A stretch of DNA of 64,000 nt from CAYONZ01 sp964405465 (GCA_964405465.1 CAYONZ010000016.1:7528-71527), one strand, 5' to 3'. Shown: positions 43,328 through 52,742, numbered from the stretch's first letter. The notes: generated from the letters alone by a model not told the origin. Numbers and translations are program-made.

Positions 43328-44272
43328 ATGTCGATGCAAAACCAATCTGTCTTAGAAACGCGTGCTCTTTCAACTCAACAAATTCAATCGCTTTTCGATT
43401 TTGCTCAGCAAATGGAAGCCTCTTACGAAAAGACGAAAAACTTTCTTGGACGAGCGCAACTAGCGCCACCAAAAGTTGTCGCCAATTTATTTTTTGAACC
43501 GAGTACACGAACTCGCTTGAGTTTTGAGATGGCGACGACCCGCCTAGGCTTGAGCTGTCTTTCGATGGATTCCATGAGTTCAACGAGTTTGACAAAAGGT
43601 GAGTCCTTTGCCGATACCATTTTGAATGTAGCGGCGATGCAGCCCGATTTGATTGTGATTCGCTATGGTGATTCGCGCGAGCTAGATGAACTCCTGCCCA
43701 CACTTAATATTCCCGTCATCAGTGCTGGTACCGGCGTATTGGCGCATCCCACTCAGGCCTTGCTCGATGCGTATACGATTTTGAAAGAACGAAAAAAGAT
43801 CGCGGGAGAGCGGGTCCTGATTGTCGGAGATATTCGTCACAGTCGGGTGGCCAGATCCAATGTTGATGTGTTGACTCGTATGGGAGCTGAGATTGGGATT
43901 TGTGGACCCCCTCTTTTTATGCCCGAGTCGCATCTGTTTCCGCACGTGAAGCGTTTCAATCGGATTGAAGATGGCATAGCTTGGGCAACGGTGTTGATGG
44001 GTTTACGAATTCAACTCGAGCGTCATGATTCAAAAGAAATTCATTCTGAAAAAGTCGTGAAAACTTTCACAGAATATGAGATTAATCTCAGCCGCCTCAG
44101 CAAATTTATTGATGATGGAATAGTAATGCATCCTGGACCGATTAACCACGGCGTCGAGTTCGCGCCGGGAGTCCTTCAGGATCAGCGCAGCCGCGTGCTT
44201 TCTCAGGTGACCAATGGCGTGTTCATTCGGGCATCTTTGCTTGCGCACATCTTAGATCTTGCTAGAATTTAA
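43328..44272 (+). CDS. pyrB: Aspartate carbamoyltransferase
   Basis: Joins carbamoyl phosphate and aspartate in pyrimidine synthesis. 314 residues with the carbamoyl-phosphate motif FFEPSTRTRLSFE, the GESFADT loop, HPTQALLD and the aspartate-binding MHPGPINHGVEF. This is a catalytic chain; no pyrI is seen. It starts the pyrB-carA-unknown-carB cluster, so the enzyme makes use of carbamoyl phosphate from the next genes. Confidence 0.97.
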   Translation: MSMQNQSVLETRALSTQQIQSLFDFAQQMEASYEKTKNFLGRAQLAPPKVVANLFFEPSTRTRLSFEMATTRLGLSCLSMDSMSSTSLTKGESFADTILNVAAMQPDLIVIRYGDSRELDELLPTLNIPVISAGTGVLAHPTQALLDAYTILKERKKIAGERVLIVGDIRHSRVARSNVDVLTRMGAEIGICGPPLFMPESHLFPHVKRFNRIEDGIAWATVLMGLRIQLERHDSKEIHSEKVVKTFTEYEINLSRLSKFIDDGIVMHPGPINHGVEFAPGVLQDQRSRVLSQVTNGVFIRASLLAHILDLARI

Positions 44273-44284
44273 GGCGATCTGGAG

Positions 44285-44306
44285 TTTTGCAAGAATGCAA
44301 AATTTT
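44285..44306 (+). terminator. Possible weak terminator after pyrB
   Basis: TTTTGCA / TGCAAAA stem with a 4-base loop followed by TTTT. A/T-rich, so it may act as an attenuator rather than a full stop before carA. Confidence 0.4.
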
Positions 44307-44359
44307 AAGGTAGAAAACCGATTTTTTGAAAAAGTGTTTTGAAAAGAAAGTGAAAGTCG

Positions 44360-45454
44360 ATGCAAAGAAGAGCGTGGCAAAGTGGAGCTTATCAAAAAGG
44401 CTACCTGGTTCTTGAGACCGGAGAAACGTACGAGGGAGTTTGGCGGGGTGGCCAACCGCGTGCTGGAGAGGTTGTGTTCAATACCTCGCACTCTGGCTAT
44501 GAGGAGATTGCGACAGATCCGTCGTACTATTCACAAATCATGGTTATGACCGCTCCCATGATGGGAAACTACGGAGTGAACAAAGAGTTTTGGGAATCAC
44601 GTCAGCTTTGGATTGAGGGCTTCGTTGCACTCGAAGTGCAAGATTCGGTTAGAGATCAGAGTTGGCAAGAGCGCCTTGTCGCATGTGGAATTCCGATACT
44701 CACCGATCTCGACACCCGAAAAGTGGTGATGCGCCTCCGTTCATCGGGTACGCCCTGGGGAGCGTTGGTGGCGGCCGATTCGCCAGCCCAGGCACTTGAA
44801 TTGGCCAAGATTTTAATTCAAGAAAAAAAGAAAATTGATGCAGATTGGGTTTATGCCGTTTCACGTTCCGCCACTGAAGTAGTGAAAGGTCAAAAACCCG
44901 GCGGGCCGCGTGTGGCGATATTAGACTATGGTTGTAAAGAGAACACCGTTCGTGAGTTGGCGGCACGATGTTCTGAGGTTGCGCTTTTTAACAGTCGCAC
45001 ACCTGAGCGAGTGATTCGTGATTGGAACCCCTCGGGTATTATGCTTTCAAATGGTCCTGGTGATCCGAGTGAAGTGCAGCAGGCTGCGGCGGTTGTAAAA
45101 AGTCTTTTGGGTTGGAAACCGATTTTTGGAATTTGTATGGGTAATCAAATATTGGCAATTGCACTTGGCGCTAAGACCTACAAGCTGAAATTTGGTCACC
45201 GAGGAAGCAATCATCCAGTTAAAGATTCGCTCACGCAGAGTATTTATGTGACTTCGCAAAACCATGGCTATGCAGTCGATGCGCAAACTTTACCGTCGAA
45301 CGTCAAAGTTTCGCACACCAACCTAAATGATCAAACGGTTGAAGGTATTCAGTGTGTTGAAAAAAAATGTTTCAGCGTGCAGTACCATCCCGAGAGTCAC
45401 CCCGGACCAAGAGAGGCACGAATATTGTTCGACTATTTCGTTGATAGTTTATGA
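44360..45454 (+). CDS. carA: Carbamoyl-phosphate synthase small (glutaminase) subunit
   Basis: 364 residues. Supplies ammonia from glutamine to CarB. The N-terminal CPSase domain has VLETGETYEGVWRGG and NTSHSGYEEIATDPSYYSQIMVMTAPMMGNYGV. The glutaminase domain has the oxyanion/catalytic SNGPGDPSE and GICMGNQ, where the usual His after Gly is Asn, and the His-Glu pair in QYHPESHPGP. Overlaps the next gene by 4 bases. Confidence 0.95.
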   Translation: MQRRAWQSGAYQKGYLVLETGETYEGVWRGGQPRAGEVVFNTSHSGYEEIATDPSYYSQIMVMTAPMMGNYGVNKEFWESRQLWIEGFVALEVQDSVRDQSWQERLVACGIPILTDLDTRKVVMRLRSSGTPWGALVAADSPAQALELAKILIQEKKKIDADWVYAVSRSATEVVKGQKPGGPRVAILDYGCKENTVRELAARCSEVALFNSRTPERVIRDWNPSGIMLSNGPGDPSEVQQAAAVVKSLLGWKPIFGICMGNQILAIALGAKTYKLKFGHRGSNHPVKDSLTQSIYVTSQNHGYAVDAQTLPSNVKVSHTNLNDQTVEGIQCVEKKCFSVQYHPESHPGPREARILFDYFVDSL

Positions 45455-46107
45455 TGAAGACATACGAAGACTATATAGATCGCTTGACGGTTTTTTTTAC
45501 CAGTGACCGTTTTAAAGATGATGTGACTCTCGCAAAAACGGAGTTTTTCGATGATGCGGGTATCATGGATGAAGAGAGTGCCTCCTTTGAAATGCGCATG
45601 ACGCAGTTCTTGTCTTGGTACCTTTTTACCCGTGGATTAACAGGTATTGAACTCACTCCTGCGCAATATGCTTTGCAGCTTCTTGATTTTAATATTTCAC
45701 CAGAAGAACGGCCACATTTCGAAAACTTGGCCAACGTTCGCCACAGTCTTTTTGAATTCCAAAAGATTCGCGGGACCGATATTAATATTCGAGACCTTTT
45801 TTCTGACAAAAAGCTGGTGATACAAGATTCTCCAATAAGTATTGGCTTTAGTCGCTCCGAAATTTTTGATGCGCGCTTGGTTCCCTTGGGCGGCGAAGAC
45901 CAATACTGTTTTTTGAAGGGTTTTTGTTTTCACCCTTCTGACGCGACAAAATTCATCGTTGCGGAAGTCAAAAAAATTCGCAAGGCCGATCCCAGTACGC
46001 ATGAAGCCTTAATGTTAAAGTTAATGAAAATGCGTTACAAATATGACCAATACCGACATCTCAAGCTTGAGCATGTTTATACAAATGAGAGAAAGGTAAG
46101 ATTCTAG
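45451..46107 (+). CDS. Conserved-looking protein of unknown function between carA and carB
   Basis: 218 residues from ATG 45451 (a second ATG follows directly). No signal peptide or membrane helix, so cytoplasmic. The sequence is mixed alpha/beta with an acidic N-terminal half (YEDYIDRLTVFFTSDRF) and a C-terminal part with GFCFHPSDATKFIVAEVKKIRK and the helix EALMLKLMKMRYKYDQYRH. I recognise no domain. It overlaps carA by 4 bases and carB by one base, so it is locked into the operon and must be translated with both subunits. It could be a regulator or partner of carbamoyl-phosphate synthase or an unrelated passenger. Confidence 0.75.
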   Translation: MMKTYEDYIDRLTVFFTSDRFKDDVTLAKTEFFDDAGIMDEESASFEMRMTQFLSWYLFTRGLTGIELTPAQYALQLLDFNISPEERPHFENLANVRHSLFEFQKIRGTDINIRDLFSDKKLVIQDSPISIGFSRSEIFDARLVPLGGEDQYCFLKGFCFHPSDATKFIVAEVKKIRKADPSTHEALMLKLMKMRYKYDQYRHLKLEHVYTNERKVRF

Positions 46108-49100
46108 TGCCAAGAATTCAGAACTTAAAAAAAGTCTTGATCCTCGGAAGCGGACCGATTGTCATTGGTCAAGCTTGTGAATTTGATTACTCCGGAACTC
46201 AAGCCTGTAAAGCCTTGATGGCAGAGGGTCTTGAGGTGGTGTTGGTGAACTCAAACCCAGCTACCATCATGACCGATCCTGATCTTGCATCGAAGGTTTA
46301 CATCGAACCATTAACGGTTCCATTTGTTGAAAAGATTCTCGAAAAAGAACGGCCTGATGCTGTGATCCCCACACTTGGTGGGCAGACCGCTTTGAACTTG
46401 GCTCTTGAACTTGAAGAGGCCGGCATTCTAAAAAAATTAGGTGTCCGCCTTTTGGGAGCCACTCCCGAAGTGATTCGCGCAGCTGAAGATCGCGAAAAAT
46501 TTCGCGAAGTCTTAGACTCTGTCGGCGCAAGGGCTCCTCGAAGTATCATGGTTCGAACCTATGAACAGGGAATTGCTGCAGGCAAAGACTTAGGCTTTCC
46601 GATTATTTTAAGACCCAATTACACACTTGGTGGCGGCGGCGGTGGCATTGCATTCTCGATGGAAGAATACGAACGGATGATTGCCAACGGCCTTAAAGAG
46701 AGCCCGACGAGCGAAGTCTTGGTTGAAGAAAGTATCTTGGGGTGGAAAGAGTTCGAGCTTGAGGTGATGCGAGATAAAGCTGGAACTTTTGTAATTATTT
46801 GTAGCATTGAAAATCTTGATCCTTGTGGAGTGCATACAGGCGACAGCATTACAGTGGCACCACAACAAACGCTTTCAGATCGTGAATATCAAGACATGCG
46901 TGATGAAGCACGAAAGATTGTCAACGCCGTGGGCTTAGAGACGGGTGGAGCCAATGTGCAATTTGCGGTGCACCCCAAAACAGGTGAACGTGTGGTGATT
47001 GAAATGAATCCTCGCGTGAGTCGGTCATCTGCGCTGGCGAGCAAGGCCACAGGATTTCCGATTGCAAAGATCGCAGCTCTGTTGGCCATCGGCTATGAAC
47101 TTGAAGAAATCCGCAATGACATCACCAAGACGACGCCATCGTGTTACGAGCCGGCGTTAGATTATGTAGTGACAAAAATACCGCGGTTCGCGTTTGAAAA
47201 ATTTCCGGGTTCTGAAGACTATCTCACAACTCAAATGAAAAGTGTTGGCGAGGTAATGGGTATTGGCAGAACATTTAAGGAGTCCTTTCAAAAAGCTTTA
47301 GCGTCGATGGAGAACCGTGAGGAAGGTTTAGCCGAAGTCACCTTGAATGAAAAATTTTTGGGAAATCCAAATTCAAAACGTGTCTATCATTTGGCACAGG
47401 CCTTTCGTGATGGATACACGATTGATGAAGTTTATGAATTGACACAAATTACCCCATGGTTTTTAGAGCAAATTAAACAGATTGTTGATTTTGAAAAAGA
47501 GGTTCGTGTTGCTTCTCATCTAGATCAAGGATTGCTCACGGCTGCTAAAAGACTTGGTTTCACTGACCAAGCCTTGGCGCGTCTTCGAAAAACAACAGCA
47601 AAAGAAGTTCGCGATCTTCGTTGGTCGCTGAACCTGCATCCAGCCTATCTCCAAGTTGATACATGCGCTGGTGAGTTTGCTTCCGAGACTCCCTATTTGT
47701 ATTCAACCTATTGGTCTGAACAGGTGTCGCAAAGGGCCGTATCTCGCAAGAAAGTCGCAATACTAGGAAGTGGTCCCAATCGAATTGGTCAAGGTATTGA
47801 GTTCGATTATGGTTGTGTGCGAGGAGTAAAGAGGTTTCAAAAAGAGGGTTCACACGTTGTGATGATCAACTCGAACCCAGAGACAGTGTCGACGGACTAC
47901 GATACGTCTGACGAACTATATTTTGAACCTCTCACTGAAGAATCGGTTCTTGAAATTCTTCGCTATGTGAAACCTTTCGGATTTGTAGGTCAGTTGGGTG
48001 GGCAAACTCCGATCAATTTGGCGTCAAAGTTAGTCAGGGAGGGTTTTCACCTTTTGGGTTCAACGCTTGAATCGATTGATTTGGCTGAAGACCGAGGCCG
48101 ATTTTCTAAAGTTTGTCGTGAACTTGAGTTTCGAATTCCGGAGTCGGGAATGGCCGGTTCGCTTCAAGAAGCGTTAGCGATTGCCCAACGAGTGGGATAT
48201 CCGCTGATCTGTCGCCCTAGCTATGTCTTGGGTGGGCGTCGTATGGAGGTCGTGGAAACAGAGTCAGAATTGTATAGTTATTTTGATCGGCATGGATCTT
48301 ATATCCACAAAGATGCTCCATGTCTTATGGATCAATTCTTGGATGGAGCACTTGAAGTTGATGTCGATTTGGTCCGCGGAGTTGATTGGTGTGTTGTGGG
48401 TGGAATTGTTGAGCATTTAGAAGCTGCTGGCGTTCACTCTGGCGATTCCATGGGTGTTTTGCCTCCGCAAAGGCTCGACGCTGAATCGGTAAGGCGAATC
48501 GAAGACTTGAGTATTCGACTTGCCAATCGCATTGAGACCATTGGGCATTTGAATTTGCAATTGGCCATTTTTGAAGACCAAGTTTTTATGCTTGAAGCAA
48601 ATCCCAGAAGCAGTCGATCAGTTCCATTTGTGGCCAAGGCCACAAGAATTCCGTTGGTTGATTTGGGTGTATTTGCGATGTTGGGTTATACCAAAGAGCG
48701 GGTTAAGCCTGAGCAATATCGATGGAAAGAAGCTCCGTTGGTCAGTGTGAAGGGTGTTGTTTTTCCGTTTAAAAAATTTCCCGAGGCCGATTCAATTTTA
48801 GGACCCGAAATGAAATCGACCGGCGAAAGCATGGGGCGGGGCCGTGATTATTCTGAAGCTCTATTGAAAGCTTCAATTGCGAGCAAAATTCATATTCCAA
48901 AGAGTGGTGAGGTATTCTTGTCGCTCAGAGATCGGGATAAATCATTTTTGGTTCCCCTGGCTAAGACTCTGGTGGGAATGGGTTATCAATTGACGGCCAC
49001 TTCAGGGACAGCCAAGACTTTGTTTGATGCGGGAGTCGATTGTGTTCCGGTCAGAAAAGTTCACGAAGGTCGACCAAACTGCGTCGATCGCATTCGTACA

Positions 49101-49295
49101 GGAAAAGTTGCCTTGGTGATTAATACCACTTCGGGGCGTGAAGCTACTGAAGCGAGTTTTAATATTCGAAGAAGCTGTATCGATTACTCGATTCCGTGTA
49201 TCACCGAAATTCATGCCGCCAAGGCGTTGTTAGAGGCGATAAATAATCAAAAATCGAAAGAGTTTAATGTTTCGGCCCTAGAAAAAATGATCTAG
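46107..49295 (+). CDS. carB: Carbamoyl-phosphate synthase large subunit
   Basis: 1062 residues from GTG 46107 (overlapping the stop of the gene before). Two homologous ATP-grasp halves: the first with KVLILGSGPIVIGQACEFDYSGTQ, GGQTALNLALEL and MNPRVSRSSALASKATGFPIAK; the second with KVAILGSGPNRIGQGIEFDYGCV, GGQTPINLAS and EANPRSSRSVPFVAKATRIPL. The C-terminal MGS-like allosteric domain (~930-1062) is present (LSLRDRDKSFLVPLAKTLVGMGYQLTATSGTA). It is complete. The stop is followed by a long inverted repeat. Confidence 0.97.
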   Translation: MPRIQNLKKVLILGSGPIVIGQACEFDYSGTQACKALMAEGLEVVLVNSNPATIMTDPDLASKVYIEPLTVPFVEKILEKERPDAVIPTLGGQTALNLALELEEAGILKKLGVRLLGATPEVIRAAEDREKFREVLDSVGARAPRSIMVRTYEQGIAAGKDLGFPIILRPNYTLGGGGGGIAFSMEEYERMIANGLKESPTSEVLVEESILGWKEFELEVMRDKAGTFVIICSIENLDPCGVHTGDSITVAPQQTLSDREYQDMRDEARKIVNAVGLETGGANVQFAVHPKTGERVVIEMNPRVSRSSALASKATGFPIAKIAALLAIGYELEEIRNDITKTTPSCYEPALDYVVTKIPRFAFEKFPGSEDYLTTQMKSVGEVMGIGRTFKESFQKALASMENREEGLAEVTLNEKFLGNPNSKRVYHLAQAFRDGYTIDEVYELTQITPWFLEQIKQIVDFEKEVRVASHLDQGLLTAAKRLGFTDQALARLRKTTAKEVRDLRWSLNLHPAYLQVDTCAGEFASETPYLYSTYWSEQVSQRAVSRKKVAILGSGPNRIGQGIEFDYGCVRGVKRFQKEGSHVVMINSNPETVSTDYDTSDELYFEPLTEESVLEILRYVKPFGFVGQLGGQTPINLASKLVREGFHLLGSTLESIDLAEDRGRFSKVCRELEFRIPESGMAGSLQEALAIAQRVGYPLICRPSYVLGGRRMEVVETESELYSYFDRHGSYIHKDAPCLMDQFLDGALEVDVDLVRGVDWCVVGGIVEHLEAAGVHSGDSMGVLPPQRLDAESVRRIEDLSIRLANRIETIGHLNLQLAIFEDQVFMLEANPRSSRSVPFVAKATRIPLVDLGVFAMLGYTKERVKPEQYRWKEAPLVSVKGVVFPFKKFPEADSILGPEMKSTGESMGRGRDYSEALLKASIASKIHIPKSGEVFLSLRDRDKSFLVPLAKTLVGMGYQLTATSGTAKTLFDAGVDCVPVRKVHEGRPNCVDRIRTGKVALVINTTSGREATEASFNIRRSCIDYSIPCITEIHAAKALLEAINNQKSKEFNVSALEKMI

Positions 49296-49298
49296 AAT

Positions 49299-49346
49299 AA
49301 TTTGATCTCATATCACATGGTTGTGATGTGAGATCTTGATCAAATT
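49299..49346 (+). terminator. Long inverted repeat after carB (terminator or attenuator)
   Basis: GATCTCATATCACA (49304-49317) pairs with TGTGATGTGAGATC (49322-49335) over 14 bp with one G-T pair. The outer AATTTGATC (49299-49307) can also pair with GATCAAATT (49338-49346). The two pairings compete for the same arm. It sits just before the PhnD-like gene. Confidence 0.6.
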
Positions 49347-49358
49347 TTAGGGGTGACT

Positions 49359-50267
49359 ATGGGTCGATGGATTTTGCCTTTAGCTCTTTTTCTTGTGGCG
49401 TTTCACTTCACATCATTGGTGGCGGTTGCAGAAGAACGTCCGTCTGAAATTACCATTGGATTTGTACCTGGAGACAACCCTGAATCAATAAAAGAAAATG
49501 CGGTTGAGTTTGCAAGTCTTTTGCAAACCAAGCTTGGATTGCCGGTGAACGTATTTATTCCTAAAGACTACGTTGGCCTGGTCGAGGCTATGAAAAATAA
49601 AAAAATCGACTTCGCTTTTTTTTCAGCGTTGACCTTTGTTTTTGCTGAGCAACAGTCGGGTGCCAAAGTGCTTTTAAAGCGGGTTTGGGAATCTTCATTT
49701 TACTACTCCACTATTTTGGTTCCTTTTGACAGCAAGTTTAAGTCAATATCTGATCTTCGGCAAAAACGGTTTGCTTTTGTCGATGAGAAATCAACTTCGG
49801 GGTATCTGTATCCGCAGGTCTATTTTAAAAATAACAAAATAAACGCCAAAGAGTATTTTTCGAAGCTCGTTTTTTCAGGGCATCATTTGGGTTCATCAGA
49901 GCTTCTCGCCAAGGGTGAGGTCGATGCGATCGCTGTCTATTCAAGTGATGCAAAGGCTCAGCAAAATGCTTTTGTTAAAAATCTTAAAAATATCAGATCA
50001 CAGGATATCAAGGTTAAAAAAGTAAGAAGCATTTGGATTAGTGGTCCAATTCCCAGCGATCCATTTTGTGTGCGTCCAGATTTTTACGAACGTTTTCCAC
50101 AGCTCTCGGACAAAACCATGGTTTCGATTTTGGAACTTCAAGAAGACAAAGAAGTGGGTGCTAGATTTAAAAAAGCTTTGGGAGCTGAACAAATGACCTG
50201 GGCGACCTCCCAGCAGTATGATCCTGTGCGAGAGATGGTTAAGGCCCTAGATATTCAATTGAAGTGA
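49359..50267 (+). CDS. PhnD-type periplasmic substrate-binding protein
   Basis: 302 residues from the ATG at 49359. A signal peptide (~1-24, ending VAVAEE) precedes a phosphonate/phosphite-binding fold: ITIGFVPGDNPESIKENAVEFASLLQTKLGLPV, DYVGLVEAMKNKKIDFAFFSALTFVFAE, then SISDLRQKRFAFVDEKSTSGYLYP and SGHHLGSSELLAKGEVDAIAVYSS. These are hallmarks of PhnD-like proteins. Its partners, however, are an ABC-2-type exporter pair and not PhnC/PhnE. In Myxococcus the pilH-pilI pair is preceded by pilG; this gene occupies that place. Whether it acts as PilG is open. Confidence 0.8.
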   Translation: MGRWILPLALFLVAFHFTSLVAVAEERPSEITIGFVPGDNPESIKENAVEFASLLQTKLGLPVNVFIPKDYVGLVEAMKNKKIDFAFFSALTFVFAEQQSGAKVLLKRVWESSFYYSTILVPFDSKFKSISDLRQKRFAFVDEKSTSGYLYPQVYFKNNKINAKEYFSKLVFSGHHLGSSELLAKGEVDAIAVYSSDAKAQQNAFVKNLKNIRSQDIKVKKVRSIWISGPIPSDPFCVRPDFYERFPQLSDKTMVSILELQEDKEVGARFKKALGAEQMTWATSQQYDPVREMVKALDIQLK

Positions 50268-50275
50268 GGTGGCAA

Positions 50276-51166
50276 ATGAATCACCATGTTCTAACTGTTG
50301 AGAATTTGCAAAAAACTTATAAAAAGACACTTATGTCCCCGGCTGTTTATGCGCTTAAGGGTGTCAATTTTCATATTGAAGCCGGCAAAATCACTGGATT
50401 TCTCGGAGCAAATGGCGCAGGAAAAACCACAACGATCAAGTGCCTACTCGGTCTGGCTTTTCCTGATAGTGGTACCATAAGCTATTTTGGTGATCACATG
50501 TTGAGTGCTGAGGTGAAGGCTCGTATTGGATTTTTACCTGAGCGCCCTTACTTTTATGAGTATCTTACGGGTGCTGAGTTTCTTCGTTTCTATGCTGAGT
50601 TGTCACAAAATGTTTCGGCTTCCGACATGCGGGAGCGAATCAATAAGTTACTTAAACGTGTTGGTCTTGAGCACGCAAAAGATCGACCGCTTCGTGGCTA
50701 TTCAAAGGGCATGCTGCAACGGGTGGGAATTGCGCAAGCACTTGTTCATCATCCTGATTTGGTTATTTTGGACGAACCGATGACGGGCCTTGATCCTGAT
50801 GGTCGGCTTGAGGTGTGCCAAATAATTGAAGAGACAGCAAAAGAAGGAACCGCGATTTTTTTTAGCAGTCACTTGCTTCCAGATGCCGAAAAACTCTGCG
50901 ACAATTTGGTGATCCTCAAAAAAGGCGAGCTCATTTACCAAGGCTCAACACAAGCACTTTTAGATAAAGCCTTGTCAGGGTATCGTATTCAAGCTTTTCA
51001 AAAAGGAAGAATGCATGAAGTTCTTTGTGCCTCCTTGGCTGAGACGCAAACTCAGGTTGATCGGCTTCGCAGCGAGGGAAGCGAGATTCATCAGATTTTG
51101 GCGGAGCGCTTAACTCTGGAACAGGCCTTCGTTAAAATGGCCTTTGATAAGGAGGTTGTCCTATGA
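50276..51166 (+). CDS. ABC transporter ATP-binding protein, PilH-like position
   Basis: 296 residues from the ATG at 50276 (GAGGTGG before it). Walker A GANGAGKTT, signature RGYSKGMLQRVGIAQALV, Walker B LVILDEPMTGLDP and H-loop FFSSHLLPDAEK mark an ABC-2 type ATPase of the CcmA/NosF group. The C-terminal ~90 residues are an accessory domain. It lies between the PhnD-like and permease genes and overlaps the latter by 4 bases. Synteny (ABC ATPase, permease, pilD, pilMNOPQ) matches Myxococcus pilH-pilI-pilD, which suggests a type IV pilus role. Confidence 0.85.
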   Translation: MNHHVLTVENLQKTYKKTLMSPAVYALKGVNFHIEAGKITGFLGANGAGKTTTIKCLLGLAFPDSGTISYFGDHMLSAEVKARIGFLPERPYFYEYLTGAEFLRFYAELSQNVSASDMRERINKLLKRVGLEHAKDRPLRGYSKGMLQRVGIAQALVHHPDLVILDEPMTGLDPDGRLEVCQIIEETAKEGTAIFFSSHLLPDAEKLCDNLVILKKGELIYQGSTQALLDKALSGYRIQAFQKGRMHEVLCASLAETQTQVDRLRSEGSEIHQILAERLTLEQAFVKMAFDKEVVL

Positions 51167-51930
51167 GGTCGGTATGGATAATCGCACGCAACACCTATCG
51201 TGAAATCATTCGCGATAGAATATTGTTTGGAATCATTATTTTTGCATTTTTCTTGATAGGCATCAGCGTTGTTTTAGGTGAGCTGAGTTTTTCAGAGCAA
51301 GCTCGGATCTCAGCGAATTTCGGTTTTTCTGGTATTCAAATCGGGACTTCGATTTTAGCCGTTTTCGTTGGCAGTTCATTGGTGGCTAGGGAAATAGAAA
51401 AACAAACGATTCTCACCTTGCTCGCACGCCCGATTTCACGAACTCAATTTCTTGTGGGAAAATTTTTAGGTTTGTCGATGGTCATGTGGACTGTTGTTTG
51501 TGGCTTGTCCTTGGTGCTACTTGCGGTGGTTTCATTTTTGAAGTTGGACTTGTCGTTCGCGTTTGTCATAGCCCTTTGGGGAATCATGCTCGAGGCAATG
51601 GTGCTTTTGTCGTTAGCTTTGTTTTTCGGTTCTTTTGCTCGACCGGTGATGACCGTCATTTTTACTGGTTCTTTTTTTCTTTTAGGGCATTGGGTTAGCT
51701 CGCTAGGTTACTTTATTGAGAAAAGCAAATCCGAGTCGTTCAAAATATTGGGAACGGTCATTTCATATGTCGTTCCAAATCTCGAGACCTTCAACTGGCG
51801 TGCGGCTCCAATTTACCAGCTTGAAATTTCGGGTTTCGAGATTTTGCGGGCGACGGGGTATGCCCTAGGTTGGGGCTTGTTTTTGATGATTCTTACAAGT
51901 GTTATTTTCAATAAGAAGGACTTCATCTAG
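51163..51930 (+). CDS. ABC-2 type transporter permease, PilI-like position
   Basis: 255 residues with about six membrane helices (e.g. ILFGIIIFAFFLIGISVVLG, IGTSILAVFVGSSLVAREIE, MVMWTVVCGLSLVLLAVVSF, FVIALWGIMLEAMVLLSLAL, MTVIFTGSFFLLGHWV and the last one ending in LILTSVIF). The family pattern REIEKQTILTLLARPISRTQFLVGK is present in the cytoplasmic loop. It is translationally coupled to the ATPase and overlaps pilD by one base. It likely forms an exporter with the ATPase; substrate unknown. Confidence 0.85.
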   Translation: MRSVWIIARNTYREIIRDRILFGIIIFAFFLIGISVVLGELSFSEQARISANFGFSGIQIGTSILAVFVGSSLVAREIEKQTILTLLARPISRTQFLVGKFLGLSMVMWTVVCGLSLVLLAVVSFLKLDLSFAFVIALWGIMLEAMVLLSLALFFGSFARPVMTVIFTGSFFLLGHWVSSLGYFIEKSKSESFKILGTVISYVVPNLETFNWRAAPIYQLEISGFEILRATGYALGWGLFLMILTSVIFNKKDFI

Positions 51931-52742
51931 TGGACATTGTTTTACCTCAAAATTTTCTTGTGGCGCTTTGCTTTTTGCTGGGTGGTATTCTTGGCAGTTT
52001 TGCAAATGTGGTCATTGTTCGCTTTGATGCTGAACGCGGTTGGGACAATGTGACCTTTCCTCCGAGTCATTGTCAGAACTGTAAAACTCAAGTGAGTTGG
52101 TTTCACAATATTCCAATTTTTTCTTGGTTTATATTACGTGGCAAATGTCCTCACTGTGGCACCCGCTTTTCGTTGCGCTATTCCCTAGTTGAGCTTCTAA
52201 CAGCTGTGCTCTTTGCACTTTTGGCCTACAAGTTTGGTTACAGTTGGCGCCTAGTTGAATTGTGCTATTTTGCGTTCGCCTTAGTAATTTGCAGTTTTAT
52301 TGATCTCGATACGATGCTGCTACCCGATGTCTTCACGCTCTCAGGGGTTGCCATTGGATTGCTTGGTGCCATGCTCATTCCAGAGCGCAGTTTTTGGGAT
52401 GCATTTTTTGGAGCCTTAGTCGGTGGTGGATTTCTTTATGCGGTCGCAGTTCTTTACCAACTTGTTCGAAAACAGGAGGGAATGGGCGGAGGCGATATCA
52501 AGCTTTTAGCGTGGATCGGCGCCGTGCTTGGGTGGCAGTCGATTCCAATAGTTATTCTCTTTGCCTCGGTTCTCGGAATGCTTGCGGGATTTTGGCAGGC
52601 CTTTCGTACCAAAGGTGGATTGCAGCAGCCAATCCCATTTGGCCCACATCTGGCACTGGCAGCAATTATGTATGTTCTTTTAGATCTTCAGTTTCTTGCG
52701 CAAATCTATTTGCGTTTGCATGGACTTGAGGATCTTCCGTAG
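51930..52742 (+). CDS. pilD: Prepilin peptidase / N-methyltransferase PilD
   Basis: Cleaves and methylates type IV prepilins in the inner membrane. 270 residues starting at GTG 51930. An N-terminal methylation domain has the paired zinc cysteines CQNCKTQVSWFHNIPIFSW...GKCPHCG. Several membrane helices follow. The two catalytic aspartates are in SFIDLDTMLLPDVF and GGGDIKLLAWIGA (the GxGD motif). The length is normal. It links the ABC genes with the pilMNOPQ operon. Confidence 0.95.
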   Translation: MDIVLPQNFLVALCFLLGGILGSFANVVIVRFDAERGWDNVTFPPSHCQNCKTQVSWFHNIPIFSWFILRGKCPHCGTRFSLRYSLVELLTAVLFALLAYKFGYSWRLVELCYFAFALVICSFIDLDTMLLPDVFTLSGVAIGLLGAMLIPERSFWDAFFGALVGGGFLYAVAVLYQLVRKQEGMGGGDIKLLAWIGAVLGWQSIPIVILFASVLGMLAGFWQAFRTKGGLQQPIPFGPHLALAAIMYVLLDLQFLAQIYLRLHGLEDLP

